A stretch of 38,060 nucleotides of DNA from Candidatus Omnitrophota bacterium (GCA_028713155.1 JAQTPA010000012.1:1-38060), one strand, 5' to 3'. Numbered from the stretch's first letter, positions 1 through 6,149 are shown. Notes: a model not told the origin generated them from the letters alone. Translations and numbers: made by a program.

Positions 1-344
1 ACTTCTTCCCAGACATCCCTAAAGACGCATTTTCCTATATCCTGGCAACCGGAATATTTTTTATCCACGCAGGCAATCGGCTCAACCGGTCCGGCGATAA
101 AACGCGTTACTTCTCCCAGCGTAATTTGTCCCGGATGCCTGCATAGAGAATATCCCCCTACCTTGCCGCGCCTGCTCTCCACGAACCCCGCCCGTTTTAA
201 GTCCAGGAGGATCTGCTCCAAGAACTTGGTCGGTATATCCAGGCGCTGGGATAAATCATTGATCGCTACCGGGGCATTTCCGAAATTTGCGGCTAAATCC
301 AGAATTGTCTTTAAGGCATAGTCGCCTTTGTAGGTAATCTTCAT
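1..344 (-). CDS. Rrf2/IscR-family transcriptional regulator, 3' end cut by window edge
   Basis: Not in the ORF track because it runs off the window. The minus strand reads from an ATG at 342-344 through about 114 codons without a stop. It begins MKITYKGDYALKTILDLAAN, the usual opening of an Rrf2 winged-helix domain (helix-turn-helix about residues 25-50, wing near RRGKVGGYSL). Near residues 92-107 it has three cysteines spaced CX7CX5C, the place where IscR, NsrR and RsrR bind an Fe-S cluster. Family knowledge says such proteins sense Fe-S status, NO or redox state. It lies downstream of trxB but has its own promoter (separate entry), so it is probably an independent unit that could control the adjoining redox genes. 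The C-terminus is not visible. Confidence 0.9.
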   Translation of the reverse strand, partial: MKITYKGDYALKTILDLAANFGNAPVAINDLSQRLDIPTKFLEQILLDLKRAGFVESRRGKVGGYSLCRHPGQITLGEVTRFIAGPVEPIACVDKKYSGCQDIGKCVFRDVWEE

Positions 345-376
345 CTTATTCTATATAATCTCTATTATATTAGTAG

Positions 377-405
377 AGTATACCTAAAAAAATAAATTTT
401 GTCAA
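377..405 (-). promoter_or_regulatory. Sigma70-type promoter of the partial Rrf2 gene
   Basis: On the minus strand, TTGACA (400-405) is followed by a 17-nt spacer and TATACT (377-382), close to consensus. The start codon at 344 is 32 nt further. An inverted repeat CTCTA-N9-TAGAG (360-378) overlaps the edge of the -10 box and could be an autoregulatory operator; that role is inferred from position only. Confidence 0.75.
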
Positions 406-419
406 GTAAAAATTATATT

Positions 420-1319
420 TTAATGCTGGGCTGCATAACGAAAGGCAGATAAGCAGGCCTTGGCGCCTTCGCCTGCGGCGATGATAATCTGTTTCTCCGG
501 GACATCTGTGACATCGCCCGCGGCAAAGATTCCCGGGCTGTTTGTCTCATTACGGCTATTGACCTTTATTTCACCGCGGCTATTCTTTTCCACGCCTTTA
601 ACAAAATCCGCATTGGGGATAAGGCCGATCTCGACAAATACCCCCTCTACGGGAAGTATCTTTTCTTCTTCCCCATAATTTACTTTTACGGCATTCACCA
701 TTTCTCCTCCCAAAACAGCAGTAACTTCAGCATTATTCAGTATCTCGACATTACGCGCTTCTTCTATTTTCTGACGCATAAGCGCGTCCCCTCCGAGTTT
801 AGGTGTATTATTGATGATATAGGTATATTTTGCGATCTTTATCAGTTGCAGGGCCGCATCCAGGGCGGAGTTACCTCCTCCGATGATTGCCACATTTTTA
901 GCGCTAAAGAGCGGTCCGTCACAAGTTGCGCAATAACTGATACCTTTGTTTTTATATTCTTTCTCTCCCGGGACACCGAGTTCCCTTGAGCGTTTACCGG
1001 AAGCAACAATTACCGCCTTAGCCTGGTAACTGGCTTTATCGGTTTTAACCAGTATAACCTCCCCCGCCCTGGTTACTTCAATTACCTCCTCGCCTCCTTT
1101 AACACTGGTATTGTAACTAAACATATGCTCTTCAAATTTCCCTACCAGGTCCGGACCGGTAATAAATTGATAACCGGTATAATTCCCGATATCGCCGCTC
1201 CAGGCAGTCTGACCCCCGATATCACCGGTCACAACCAAAAAATCCATCTTTTTACGCGCTGCGTATACGCTGGCGGTAATCCCCGCAGGCCCTGCGCCGA
1301 CAATGATCAAATCATACAT
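420..1319 (-). CDS. trxB: Thioredoxin reductase (NADPH, FAD)
   Basis: A 299-aa flavoprotein disulfide reductase of normal length for the low-molecular-weight class. The FAD-binding GAGPAG is at residues 8-13, the redox-active CATC pair at 130-133, the NADPH-binding GGGNSALDAA from about 147, and the second FAD motif (GIFAAGDVTD) near the C-terminus. It passes electrons from NADPH to a small redoxin in the cytoplasm. The start lies 2 nt after the stop of the CPWC redoxin gene, which is its likely substrate; no classical thioredoxin gene is seen in the window. Its place at the end of the rubredoxin-flavodiiron-rubrerythrin run suggests a role in redox defence or repair. NADPH rather than ferredoxin as donor is inferred from the intact nucleotide motif. 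Confidence 0.95.
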   Translation of the reverse strand: MYDLIIVGAGPAGITASVYAARKKMDFLVVTGDIGGQTAWSGDIGNYTGYQFITGPDLVGKFEEHMFSYNTSVKGGEEVIEVTRAGEVILVKTDKASYQAKAVIVASGKRSRELGVPGEKEYKNKGISYCATCDGPLFSAKNVAIIGGGNSALDAALQLIKIAKYTYIINNTPKLGGDALMRQKIEEARNVEILNNAEVTAVLGGEMVNAVKVNYGEEEKILPVEGVFVEIGLIPNADFVKGVEKNSRGEIKVNSRNETNSPGIFAAGDVTDVPEKQIIIAAGEGAKACLSAFRYAAQH

Positions 1320-1321
1320 AG

Positions 1322-1558
1322 TTATACTCCCAAGGACTGTTTGATTTTTTCCCGGTCAAAACCCACGATTATCTCGCCTTCAATGTCCAATACCGGCACA
1401 GCCATCTGTCCGGATTTTTTAACCATTTCATCGGCCTTGAGCCGGTCGGTGGCAACATCGTAATCTTCAAAAACGATATTATTATCTTTTAAAAACTGCT
1501 TGACCCTGATACACCACGGGCAGGTGGGCGTGCTGTAAATTTTTACGTTTTTAGCCAT
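1322..1558 (-). CDS. Glutaredoxin-like redoxin (CPWC)
   Basis: A 78-aa thioredoxin-fold protein with the N-terminal beta strand KIYSTPTCPWC, active-site cysteines at residues 13 and 16, and the cis-proline region MAVPVLDIEG. Size and motif fit the small glutaredoxin-like (YruB/NrdH-type) redoxins that are often reduced by thioredoxin reductase rather than by glutathione. The following gene is trxB, 2 nt away, supporting a TrxB-redoxin pair. A good Shine-Dalgarno (GAAAGGA) precedes the ATG. Its electron acceptor cannot be told from sequence. Confidence 0.9.
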   Translation of the reverse strand: MAKNVKIYSTPTCPWCIRVKQFLKDNNIVFEDYDVATDRLKADEMVKKSGQMAVPVLDIEGEIIVGFDREKIKQSLGV

Positions 1559-1569
1559 AGCAATCCTTT

Positions 1570-2046
1570 CTAAAGCAGCTTTTTAGTCTCAATAAGCTGT
1601 TTTAAATGACCCTCTTCCTGGACAATCAGGGTCTCTATTATCTTCACATCATAGTCGGGAACGATTTTCTTTAAACCTTCGTAAAAAACGACCGAGTCTT
1701 TCTCAAAACTGATGGCTTTTTCTATCGCCTCCTTATCGGTCTGAATAGCTTTGGCGATTTTTTCGCCTTCATCCTTCTGTGTAAATATATACTCCCTGGC
1801 TAGCGTATTCATATAAGCATAATATTCATCGGTATCCTGCCCTTGAGGCTCAAATTTCCGGGTTTTATCCAGTATGCCCTGAAATACCTTAATGTGTTTT
1901 TCTTCTTCACCCGTTAAGAACCTAAAAACCTCCCTAGCTTTCAATACTTTTGATTGCTCTGCCATCCGGTTATAGAAATCCCTGCCGTTTTTTTCGATCT
2001 GAATACCGAGTGCCACGACTTCGCTGCCCGCAAAAATGTTTCCCAT
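1570..2046 (-). CDS. Rubrerythrin-like ferritin-fold protein
   Basis: A 158-aa all-helical protein. Two repeats of the di-iron ligand pattern are visible: a Glu in IQIEKNGRDFY followed by EEEKH, and a Glu in ISFEKDSVVFYE followed by EEGH. This is the four-helix bundle of the rubrerythrin/ferritin-like superfamily. There is no C-terminal rubredoxin Cys4 domain, so it is an erythrin-type protein rather than a full rubrerythrin. Family members reduce hydrogen peroxide or handle iron in anaerobes. It lies between the PPOX-type gene and the CPWC redoxin in the redox run. A 21-bp GC-rich hairpin repeat sits just upstream and its G-rich edge (GGGGGGTAGC before ATG) seems to act as ribosome-binding site. 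Confidence 0.88.
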   Translation of the reverse strand: MGNIFAGSEVVALGIQIEKNGRDFYNRMAEQSKVLKAREVFRFLTGEEEKHIKVFQGILDKTRKFEPQGQDTDEYYAYMNTLAREYIFTQKDEGEKIAKAIQTDKEAIEKAISFEKDSVVFYEGLKKIVPDYDVKIIETLIVQEEGHLKQLIETKKLL

Positions 2047-2054
2047 GCTACCCC

Positions 2055-2075
2055 CCTGCCTGCCGGACAGGCAGG
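2055..2075. repeat. Short GC-rich hairpin repeat, copy 1
   Basis: CCTGCCTG-CCGGA-CAGGCAGG, a perfect 8-bp stem with a 5-nt loop, fills the gap between the PPOX-type stop codon and the rubrerythrin-like start. Related sequences occur at 3920-3936, 5316-5333 and 34427-34441. Confidence 0.75.
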
Positions 2076-2540
2076 CTACTTTAAATGCTGTGGCGTAAGG
2101 TCAATTACTCCTGACACTTCAACAATAATCATATGCTCGGGATCAGGGAGCAGGACCTCCGGATGCCGAAGGTGCCCTTTTACTTCACCGCGGATATTTT
2201 TAAGTAATCTCTGGGTCAGTCTCCCCGTAATTCTATCTTCCCAGGCCTGGATCGTCTCCGCATCAAGATCCGCTTTACCTAAAATCCTAGCCTTCCCCTT
2301 AAGGCAGTAACCGATGAATTTATGCTCATCAAAAGCAGTAATATTAACGCAAGGGTTGCTCTTGAGATTCTGCAAGGTTTGCCCTCTATAGGCATCCAAT
2401 AAGAAAATACTCCCCTTCTTATTGATTTTTACTATCCCCTTACAAGCACTGTGGGGAAAGCCCTCGCTGTCAATGCTGGAGACAATGACACAACCCTGTC
2501 TCTGGAAAAATTGGATAATGTCTTCGCTCAGCGGATGCAT
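2076..2540 (-). CDS. Pyridoxamine 5'-phosphate oxidase-like FMN-binding protein
   Basis: A 154-aa split-barrel protein. The N-terminal part (IVSSIDSEGFPHSACKGIV) and the middle (LLDAYRGQTLQNLKSNPCVNI) match the general PPOX-type FMN-binding pattern. Such proteins are flavin reductases, F420/FMN oxidoreductases or heme-handling proteins; the exact reaction cannot be named. The start codon directly follows the stop of the 58-aa half-ferritin gene (TAG then ATG), so the two are surely translated from one mRNA. Its location suggests a supporting flavoprotein in oxygen or peroxide defence. Confidence 0.82.
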   Translation of the reverse strand: MHPLSEDIIQFFQRQGCVIVSSIDSEGFPHSACKGIVKINKKGSIFLLDAYRGQTLQNLKSNPCVNITAFDEHKFIGYCLKGKARILGKADLDAETIQAWEDRITGRLTQRLLKNIRGEVKGHLRHPEVLLPDPEHMIIVEVSGVIDLTPQHLK

Positions 2541-2717
2541 CTAACTTTCCAGCTCCACGATCTTCTTTTCAATAAGCTGCTTATGCTTCTCTTCCTCGTT
2601 CATCAGGAAGGTAAAAATTTCTTTTGTCTGCGGGAACCGCGCAATAAAATTTTCGTAAAGATCCCTTGCTTCAATCTCTTTGCCTAACGCCAGTTCTAGA
2701 GCTTCTACCGGGCCCAT
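2541..2717 (-). CDS. 58-aa half-ferritin / two-helix rubrerythrin-like protein
   Basis: Too short for the ORF track. The minus strand reads MGPVEALELALGKEIEARDL and onward to EEEKHKQLIEKKIVELES, 58 aa. It has one copy of the ferritin-like ligand set: a Glu in helix 1 (KEIEARDLYENF) and ExxH in helix 2 (EEEKH). It resembles one half of the 158-aa rubrerythrin-like protein encoded 0.5 kb downstream. A single helix pair would need to dimerise to form the di-iron site, as happens in two-helix (encapsulated-type) ferritins. The start overlaps the fprA stop by one base (TAATG), GGAGG precedes it, and its stop abuts the PPOX-type ATG, so it is a real operon member. Its function is inferred. Confidence 0.85.
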   Translation of the reverse strand: MGPVEALELALGKEIEARDLYENFIARFPQTKEIFTFLMNEEEKHKQLIEKKIVELES

Positions 2718-3913
2718 TATTTACCTCCTTTTATTACTGCCGCAAAATTCCGGCCGAACTTAAAACAAGCCTCTAAATCGTTTTTATCGGGCATATACTT
2801 TACTTCCAATCCTGTTGCTGCCAATTCTATGCCGGCTTCTTTTAAAATATTTTCTATCTGTCGTACGGCCCCCCCTGCCCAGCCGTAAGAGCCGAAAGCA
2901 GCGGAAACCCTATTTCTTGGCTTAAACCCTCTTATAAAATCAAGAAAGCCGGCCAGGTTAGGAAGCATGTTGTTATCATGAGTTGACGAGCCAAAAATAA
3001 ATCCCCGGGCATCCAGCATTTCTTTAACTACCTCGGTACGGTCAGAGCCGGTTATCTCAAACAATTTTATGCTCAAACCCTCTTCTTCAACGCCCGCGAC
3101 AATTTTACGCGCCATCTTTTCGGTCGCGCCCCACATAGATTCATATGCTACTACCACTTTGGGCAGGGTTTCATTCTGCGCCCAGCTGGTATATCTATTC
3201 ACTATTTGCAGGGGGTCCTTACGCCAGATAACGCCGTGGCTGGGAGCAATGATTTTAAGCGGAATATTTAATTTTTTTACTTCTTCGATCTTCTTTAAAA
3301 TAACCGCGCCTAACGGCCAGAGTATATTACCGTAGTATTTGGCCGCTTCATCCCATAACGCGCACTGGTCAACCTCGTCGGCAAACCTCTCTTTGGTCGC
3401 CAGATGCTGACCGAAGGCGTCATTGGGCATAAGCAGTTCTTCTTCTGGGCAATAGGTAAACATGCTGTCCGGCCAATGAATCATCGGCGCCTCTAAAAAC
3501 GTTAATGTCCTCTTACCCAGCTTTAATTTATCCCCGGTCTTAACCACCTGAAAATCCCAATCCCCGTAGTAATAGCGATAAAGGCCTTCCTTACATTTCT
3601 CCGTACCTAAAATTTTTGCCTTAGGGCAGAGCTTCATAACTTCAGGGAGCGCTCCGGAGTGGTCTGTTTCCACGTGATTAGCGATGACGTAGTCTATTTT
3701 ATTGACCGGCACAACCTGCTGGATATTTTCAATCAGTTCCGAGGAAAACGCCCCGTACACTGTATCTACGAGAGTAATCTTTTCATCAATAATCAGATAG
3801 GCGTTATAAGTTGTGCCCCGTTTTGTAGTATAGGTATGACCGTGAAAATTACGCACGTTCCAGTCCACCACGCCGACAGAATAAATATCCGGTAATATTT
3901 TTAAAACTGACAT
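2717..3913 (-). CDS. fprA: Flavodiiron protein (A-type flavoprotein, O2/NO reductase)
   Basis: A 398-aa protein of standard length. The N-terminal metallo-beta-lactamase-like domain carries the di-iron ligands: HVETDH (H80, E82, D84), H146, D165 and H226 (APSHG). The C-terminal flavodoxin domain begins near residue 252, with its phosphate loop at ESMWGATEKMA. Flavodiiron proteins reduce O2 to water (or NO to N2O) in the cytoplasm of anaerobes, taking electrons from rubredoxin. Rubredoxin and an NAD(P)H flavoreductase are encoded just upstream in the same direction, which gives the full electron chain. Downstream it overlaps the half-ferritin gene by one base. The preference for O2 or NO cannot be read from sequence. 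Confidence 0.96.
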   Translation of the reverse strand: MSVLKILPDIYSVGVVDWNVRNFHGHTYTTKRGTTYNAYLIIDEKITLVDTVYGAFSSELIENIQQVVPVNKIDYVIANHVETDHSGALPEVMKLCPKAKILGTEKCKEGLYRYYYGDWDFQVVKTGDKLKLGKRTLTFLEAPMIHWPDSMFTYCPEEELLMPNDAFGQHLATKERFADEVDQCALWDEAAKYYGNILWPLGAVILKKIEEVKKLNIPLKIIAPSHGVIWRKDPLQIVNRYTSWAQNETLPKVVVAYESMWGATEKMARKIVAGVEEEGLSIKLFEITGSDRTEVVKEMLDARGFIFGSSTHDNNMLPNLAGFLDFIRGFKPRNRVSAAFGSYGWAGGAVRQIENILKEAGIELAATGLEVKYMPDKNDLEACFKFGRNFAAVIKGGK

Positions 3914-3917
3914 ACGC

Positions 3918-3941
3918 TCTCCCTGACTGCGGGTAGGCAGG
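3918..3941. repeat. Degenerate copy of the GC-rich hairpin repeat
   Basis: Between the FNR stop and the fprA start. CCTGACTGCGGGTAGGCAGG keeps the right half (GGCAGG) and an imperfect left half. As at 2055-2075 it begins directly at a TAG stop codon (TAGCCTGCC on the minus strand), and its purine-rich end (CAGGGAGAGCGT) lies where the fprA Shine-Dalgarno should be. Confidence 0.5.
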
Positions 3942-4646
3942 CTAGTATCCTTGAAAGTTTTCGGTAACTATATTTTCTTTAGCTAAGTTCAGATCTTCCG
4001 TCAATATTTTATTCATTGCCTCCACCATCTGCGGAGGGCCGCAGAGGTAAAATTTTCTTCGCGGGTAATTTCCTACTTCCTGCTTAATCACCTGGGCATT
4101 AATCCGGCCGGAGATACATTGGAAACCTGCCGCTGGTTTGCCAAGCACATGGACTACTTTTAATTTAGGATAAGCCTTCTGCATCACTTCAAAATCTTCC
4201 TTGAATATAATATCTTTTAGCGAATGGTTGGCATAAACCAAAACCATATCCGTGCCTAAATTCTTATCTACGGTATATTTGGCAATACTTCTGATGGGAG
4301 TAATACCGATGCCTCCGGATAAAAACGCTATATCCGTTCCCGGTCCATCCAGAGTGAATTTACCGAATGGATATTCAATCTTAAGGCTATCCCCGGGATT
4401 TAACTGGCTAAGCGCTTTTGAAAAATCGCTGTTGGTAAGTTTTTTGGTAAACTCCACGTAGCCTTGCTCCGTGGGCGAGCTGGATATGGAAAGATACCTT
4501 TTTAAAACAGGGTCGCCCGCAAGGGTTACCGAAAGAAACTGGCCGGCTTTAAAATCTATTTTTCCGCCGATATCCAGCCGCACGCTTTTAACGTTATAGG
4601 CCCTTTGGATAATTTCCTTAACTCTTGCGGTTAACTCCTGCGCCAT
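3942..4646 (-). CDS. Ferredoxin-NADP reductase-like flavoprotein, probable NAD(P)H:rubredoxin reductase
   Basis: A 234-aa FNR-superfamily protein. The FAD-binding RYLSISSSPTE is near residue 48. The nucleotide-binding GGIGITPIRS is near residue 111, and CGPPQMVEAM lies close to the C-terminus. There is no Fe-S cluster domain. The family moves electrons between NAD(P)H and a one-electron carrier. Its position between rubredoxin (upstream, adjoining) and the flavodiiron protein (downstream) suggests it reduces rubredoxin; that partner assignment is inferred from context. The ATG is reached immediately after the rubredoxin stop (TAA then ATG). Confidence 0.88.
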   Translation of the reverse strand: MAQELTARVKEIIQRAYNVKSVRLDIGGKIDFKAGQFLSVTLAGDPVLKRYLSISSSPTEQGYVEFTKKLTNSDFSKALSQLNPGDSLKIEYPFGKFTLDGPGTDIAFLSGGIGITPIRSIAKYTVDKNLGTDMVLVYANHSLKDIIFKEDFEVMQKAYPKLKVVHVLGKPAAGFQCISGRINAQVIKQEVGNYPRRKFYLCGPPQMVEAMNKILTEDLNLAKENIVTENFQGY

Positions 4647-4805
4647 TTAAATCTTCTCAAACATATCTTTACCTACGCCACACTCAGGGCAGACCCAATC
4701 ATCAGGCAGCTTTTCAAAAGGTGTCCCCGCCGGAATCCCTCCCGCAGAATCACCTTTGGCCGGATCATAAATATACCCGCATACCGTACATCTATACTTA
4801 TCCAT
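4647..4805 (-). CDS. Rubredoxin
   Basis: A 52-aa protein too short for the track. It starts [15 protein letters not shown] and ends with [16 protein letters not shown]. The two CxxC pairs (C6/C9 and C39/C42) form the Fe(SCys)4 site, and the length and the aromatic residues are typical of rubredoxin. It is a one-electron carrier and the usual donor to flavodiiron proteins and rubrerythrins. AAGAAAGGAGATCCGG before the ATG gives a strong ribosome-binding site. It is followed without gap by the FNR-like gene. Confidence 0.97.
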   Translation of the reverse strand: MDKYRCTVCGYIYDPAKGDSAGGIPAGTPFEKLPDDWVCPECGVGKDMFEKI

Positions 4806-4819
4806 CCGGATCTCCTTTC

Positions 4820-5134
4820 TTAACGCTGCTTTTCTGAACCCTGCATCATTGGAGGCATCGGCATACCAGGTGCCTGTTCTCTATTCATAAGAGCGCGCCT
4901 TCCCTTCATCATCCCCATCATCGGGCATCTAGAAAAACCCCTGGTGGCGCCAGAAGCATAGATACCTGAAGAAAACACTAAAAGCGCGCTGAGCCAAAGC
5001 AAAATAACAACAACCACCCCAAAAAGCTTTAACCTTCCCGATCCCATCTTTTGTAAACTAATTAAAACAAAAAAACTTATAGTTAGTAATACCGTCGCAG
5101 GTATCAAAGCAAAACAAAATCCCAATCCACCCAT
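4820..5134 (-). CDS. Small membrane protein with Met-rich tail
   Basis: A 104-aa protein not recognised as a named family. Two hydrophobic segments (about residues 5-27 and 37-60) form an N-terminal membrane hairpin. The C-terminal 40 residues are rich in Met, Pro and Arg (CPMMGMMKG and [12 protein letters not shown]), the kind of sequence seen in copper or heavy-metal binding tails, although nothing here proves metal binding. A strong AAAAGGAGGTG ribosome-binding site precedes the ATG. It is the first larger gene of the redox run and ends 14 nt before the rubredoxin start. It could be a membrane anchor or metal buffer for this system. Confidence 0.75.
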   Translation of the reverse strand: MGGLGFCFALIPATVLLTISFFVLISLQKMGSGRLKLFGVVVVILLWLSALLVFSSGIYASGATRGFSRCPMMGMMKGRRALMNREQAPGMPMPPMMQGSEKQR

Positions 5135-5207
5135 TATACACCTCCTTTTAAGATTGAACCTCTGCTGGCCAATCTCCCGGCATTGCTCATTCCCTACCTA
5201 AAACTAG

Positions 5208-5236
5208 ACGGGCGCCGCTTTATAAACGGCGCCCGT
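5208..5236 (-). terminator. Hairpin, possible terminator or attenuator after the 20-aa ORF
   Basis: ACGGGCGCCG - 9 nt - CGGCGCCCGT is a perfect 10-bp GC-rich stem. On the minus strand it is followed by GTCTAGTTTTAGG, which has only a short T run. It lies 8 nt after the 20-aa peptide gene and 73 nt before the Met-rich membrane protein gene, so it could end or attenuate transcription into the redox genes. Confidence 0.6.
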
Positions 5237-5244
5237 GCCAAAAG

Positions 5245-5307
5245 CTACTTCTTCTTTGCCTTCTTCTTTTTCTTCTTTGCACCAGGGCCGCATCTTCCAC
5301 AACCCAT
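5245..5307 (-). CDS. 20-aa Cys/Lys peptide
   Basis: The minus strand reads MGCGRCGPGAKKKKKKAKKK and then TAG. A textbook ribosome-binding site (GGAGGTGAAAA) sits right before the ATG, much stronger than chance would give in an intergenic gap. The peptide has one CxxC pair and a lysine-only tail. I do not know a function; metal or nucleic-acid binding is possible. It stands alone between a 250-bp leader and a hairpin, upstream of the redox genes. It could be a translated leader peptide or a small expressed protein. Confidence 0.55.
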   Translation of the reverse strand: MGCGRCGPGAKKKKKKAKKK

Positions 5308-5557
5308 TTTTCACCTCCTGCCTGCCTAAGGCAAGCTGTTTTACCTGCTTAAAATATGCTCCGAATCCTCTTCGGGAGAACGAATAAGCCTTAAAATTAA
5401 ACTTCCCCTTTAGGATAGCAAAAATATTTTAGAAATAAAAACCGGAGGTATCGGCCCGATACAGGTTCCTTCAAGATTAAGATACAACAAACTAAGCAAT
5501 ATAGCAACTGCTTTTTGCTCATGTCCAGAGCGCTGATCCGTTGCCTGAATATCCCGC
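5308..5557 (-). promoter_or_regulatory. 250-bp leader upstream of the redox run
   Basis: No convincing gene. On the minus strand TTGCTA, 17 nt and TATCTT (about 5478-5506) make a plausible promoter. A perfect 15-nt palindrome GTATCGGCCCGATAC (5448-5462) follows, and a GC-rich repeat remnant (CCTGCCTGCCTAAGGCAAG, about 5316-5334) lies just before the 20-aa ORF and supplies its GGAGG. The palindrome is in a good position to be an operator or RNA element; no binding protein can be named. Confidence 0.4.
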
Positions 5558-5956
5558 TTATTCCAGTAAAGATTCTAGAGTAATAGAATTAAGCTCTCTT
5601 AAAACATACCTCTCAATCCCGGTAATCTTTTTTCTTAAAAGGCAGGTTTTTTTATGCGGGCAGGCAAGTTTCCGTAAAAAACATTCATTCAGCCTCAATG
5701 CGCCCTGGAATATCCGCATTATATCCGTTATAAATATTTTTGCCGGCTCTTTAGCCAAAGTGAACCCGCCACCCTGGCCCCTGAGAGACCTGAGTATGCC
5801 TTTCCCGTTCAATACCTGAAGTATTTTTCTCAAAAATGGCTGCGGAACGCGTAATTTCAGGGTTAATTCTGAAACAGAAACTATCTTTCCTTTGCATTTA
5901 GCAATGAGACATAACGCTCTCAGGGCGTAATCCGTATTCCTGGTGATTAATTTCAT
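5558..5956 (-). CDS. Rrf2-family regulator with three-cysteine cluster motif
   Basis: A 132-aa protein of typical Rrf2 length. It starts MKLITRNTDYALRALCLIAK, has the winged helix through about residue 70 (RSLRGQGGGFTL), and ends in the dimerisation helix. Three cysteines spaced CX6CX5C (ECFLRKLACPHKKTC) match the Fe-S ligand region of IscR/NsrR-type sensors. Family members repress or activate genes for Fe-S assembly, NO or oxidative stress. It lies upstream of the rubredoxin-flavodiiron genes in the same direction and is the natural candidate to control them. Its own promoter region carries a palindrome that could be its binding site. The ATG is one base after the stop of a small upstream frame. 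Confidence 0.92.
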   Translation of the reverse strand: MKLITRNTDYALRALCLIAKCKGKIVSVSELTLKLRVPQPFLRKILQVLNGKGILRSLRGQGGGFTLAKEPAKIFITDIMRIFQGALRLNECFLRKLACPHKKTCLLRKKITGIERYVLRELNSITLESLLE

Positions 5957-5957
5957 C

Positions 5958-6081
5958 TTATCCTTTAGGAGTGGCGGGCTTAAAAAATTTGGGCAGTTTA
6001 ACGTCTTGCCCGGGACAGACTACTACAGCCCTCTTTACAGTGGGCTACCGGACGAAGCATATACTTTACGGTTATATTCAT
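5958..6081 (-). pseudogene. Small leader ORF needing a one-base shift (27 aa as read, 40 aa if shifted)
   Basis: Directly downstream of the operator-promoter, AAAGGAGGGCGT precedes an ATG at 6079-6081. The frame as read gives 27 aa (MNITVKYMLRPVAHCKE and onward) ending at TAA 5998-6000. If one G of the GAGGGC run near residue 17 is skipped, the frame continues as AVVVCPGQDVKLPKFFKPAT, giving 40 aa and ending at TAA 5958-5960, one base before the Rrf2 ATG. The second frame has no start codon of its own (an in-frame TAG lies just upstream). The exact fit between the two genes suggests one small gene that is broken, mis-sequenced or decoded by a +1 shift. The product has two cysteines and is otherwise unknown. 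Confidence 0.5.
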
Positions 6082-6101
6082 ACGCCCTCCTTTTATAGAT
6101 T

Positions 6102-6130
6102 AATGATACCACAATTGTATCATTTGTCAA
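6102..6130 (-). promoter_or_regulatory. Promoter with overlapping palindromic operator for the Rrf2 unit
   Basis: On the minus strand TTGACA (6125-6130), 16 nt and TATCAT (6103-6108) form a strong sigma70-type promoter. The 23-nt inverted repeat AATGATAC-N7-GTATCATT (6102-6124) fills the whole spacer and the -10 box. A dimeric repressor bound here would block RNA polymerase. Rrf2 itself is the likely ligand, which would be autoregulation; this is inferred. Confidence 0.75.
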
Positions 6131-6149
6131 GAAAAAATTTTCCTTTCCC

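Noticed and set aside
1125-1463. Plus-strand ORFs of 60-170 aa throughout (for example 1125-1463, 11478-11903, 13148-13669, 16059-16532, 35123-35590)
   Set aside because: All lie antisense to well-supported genes, without ribosome-binding sites or recognisable domains.
5397-5522. 41-aa minus-strand ORF beginning MSKKQLLYC in the redox leader
   Set aside because: No ribosome-binding site, mostly hydrophobic and aromatic with rare patterns, and it overlaps the candidate promoter and palindrome.
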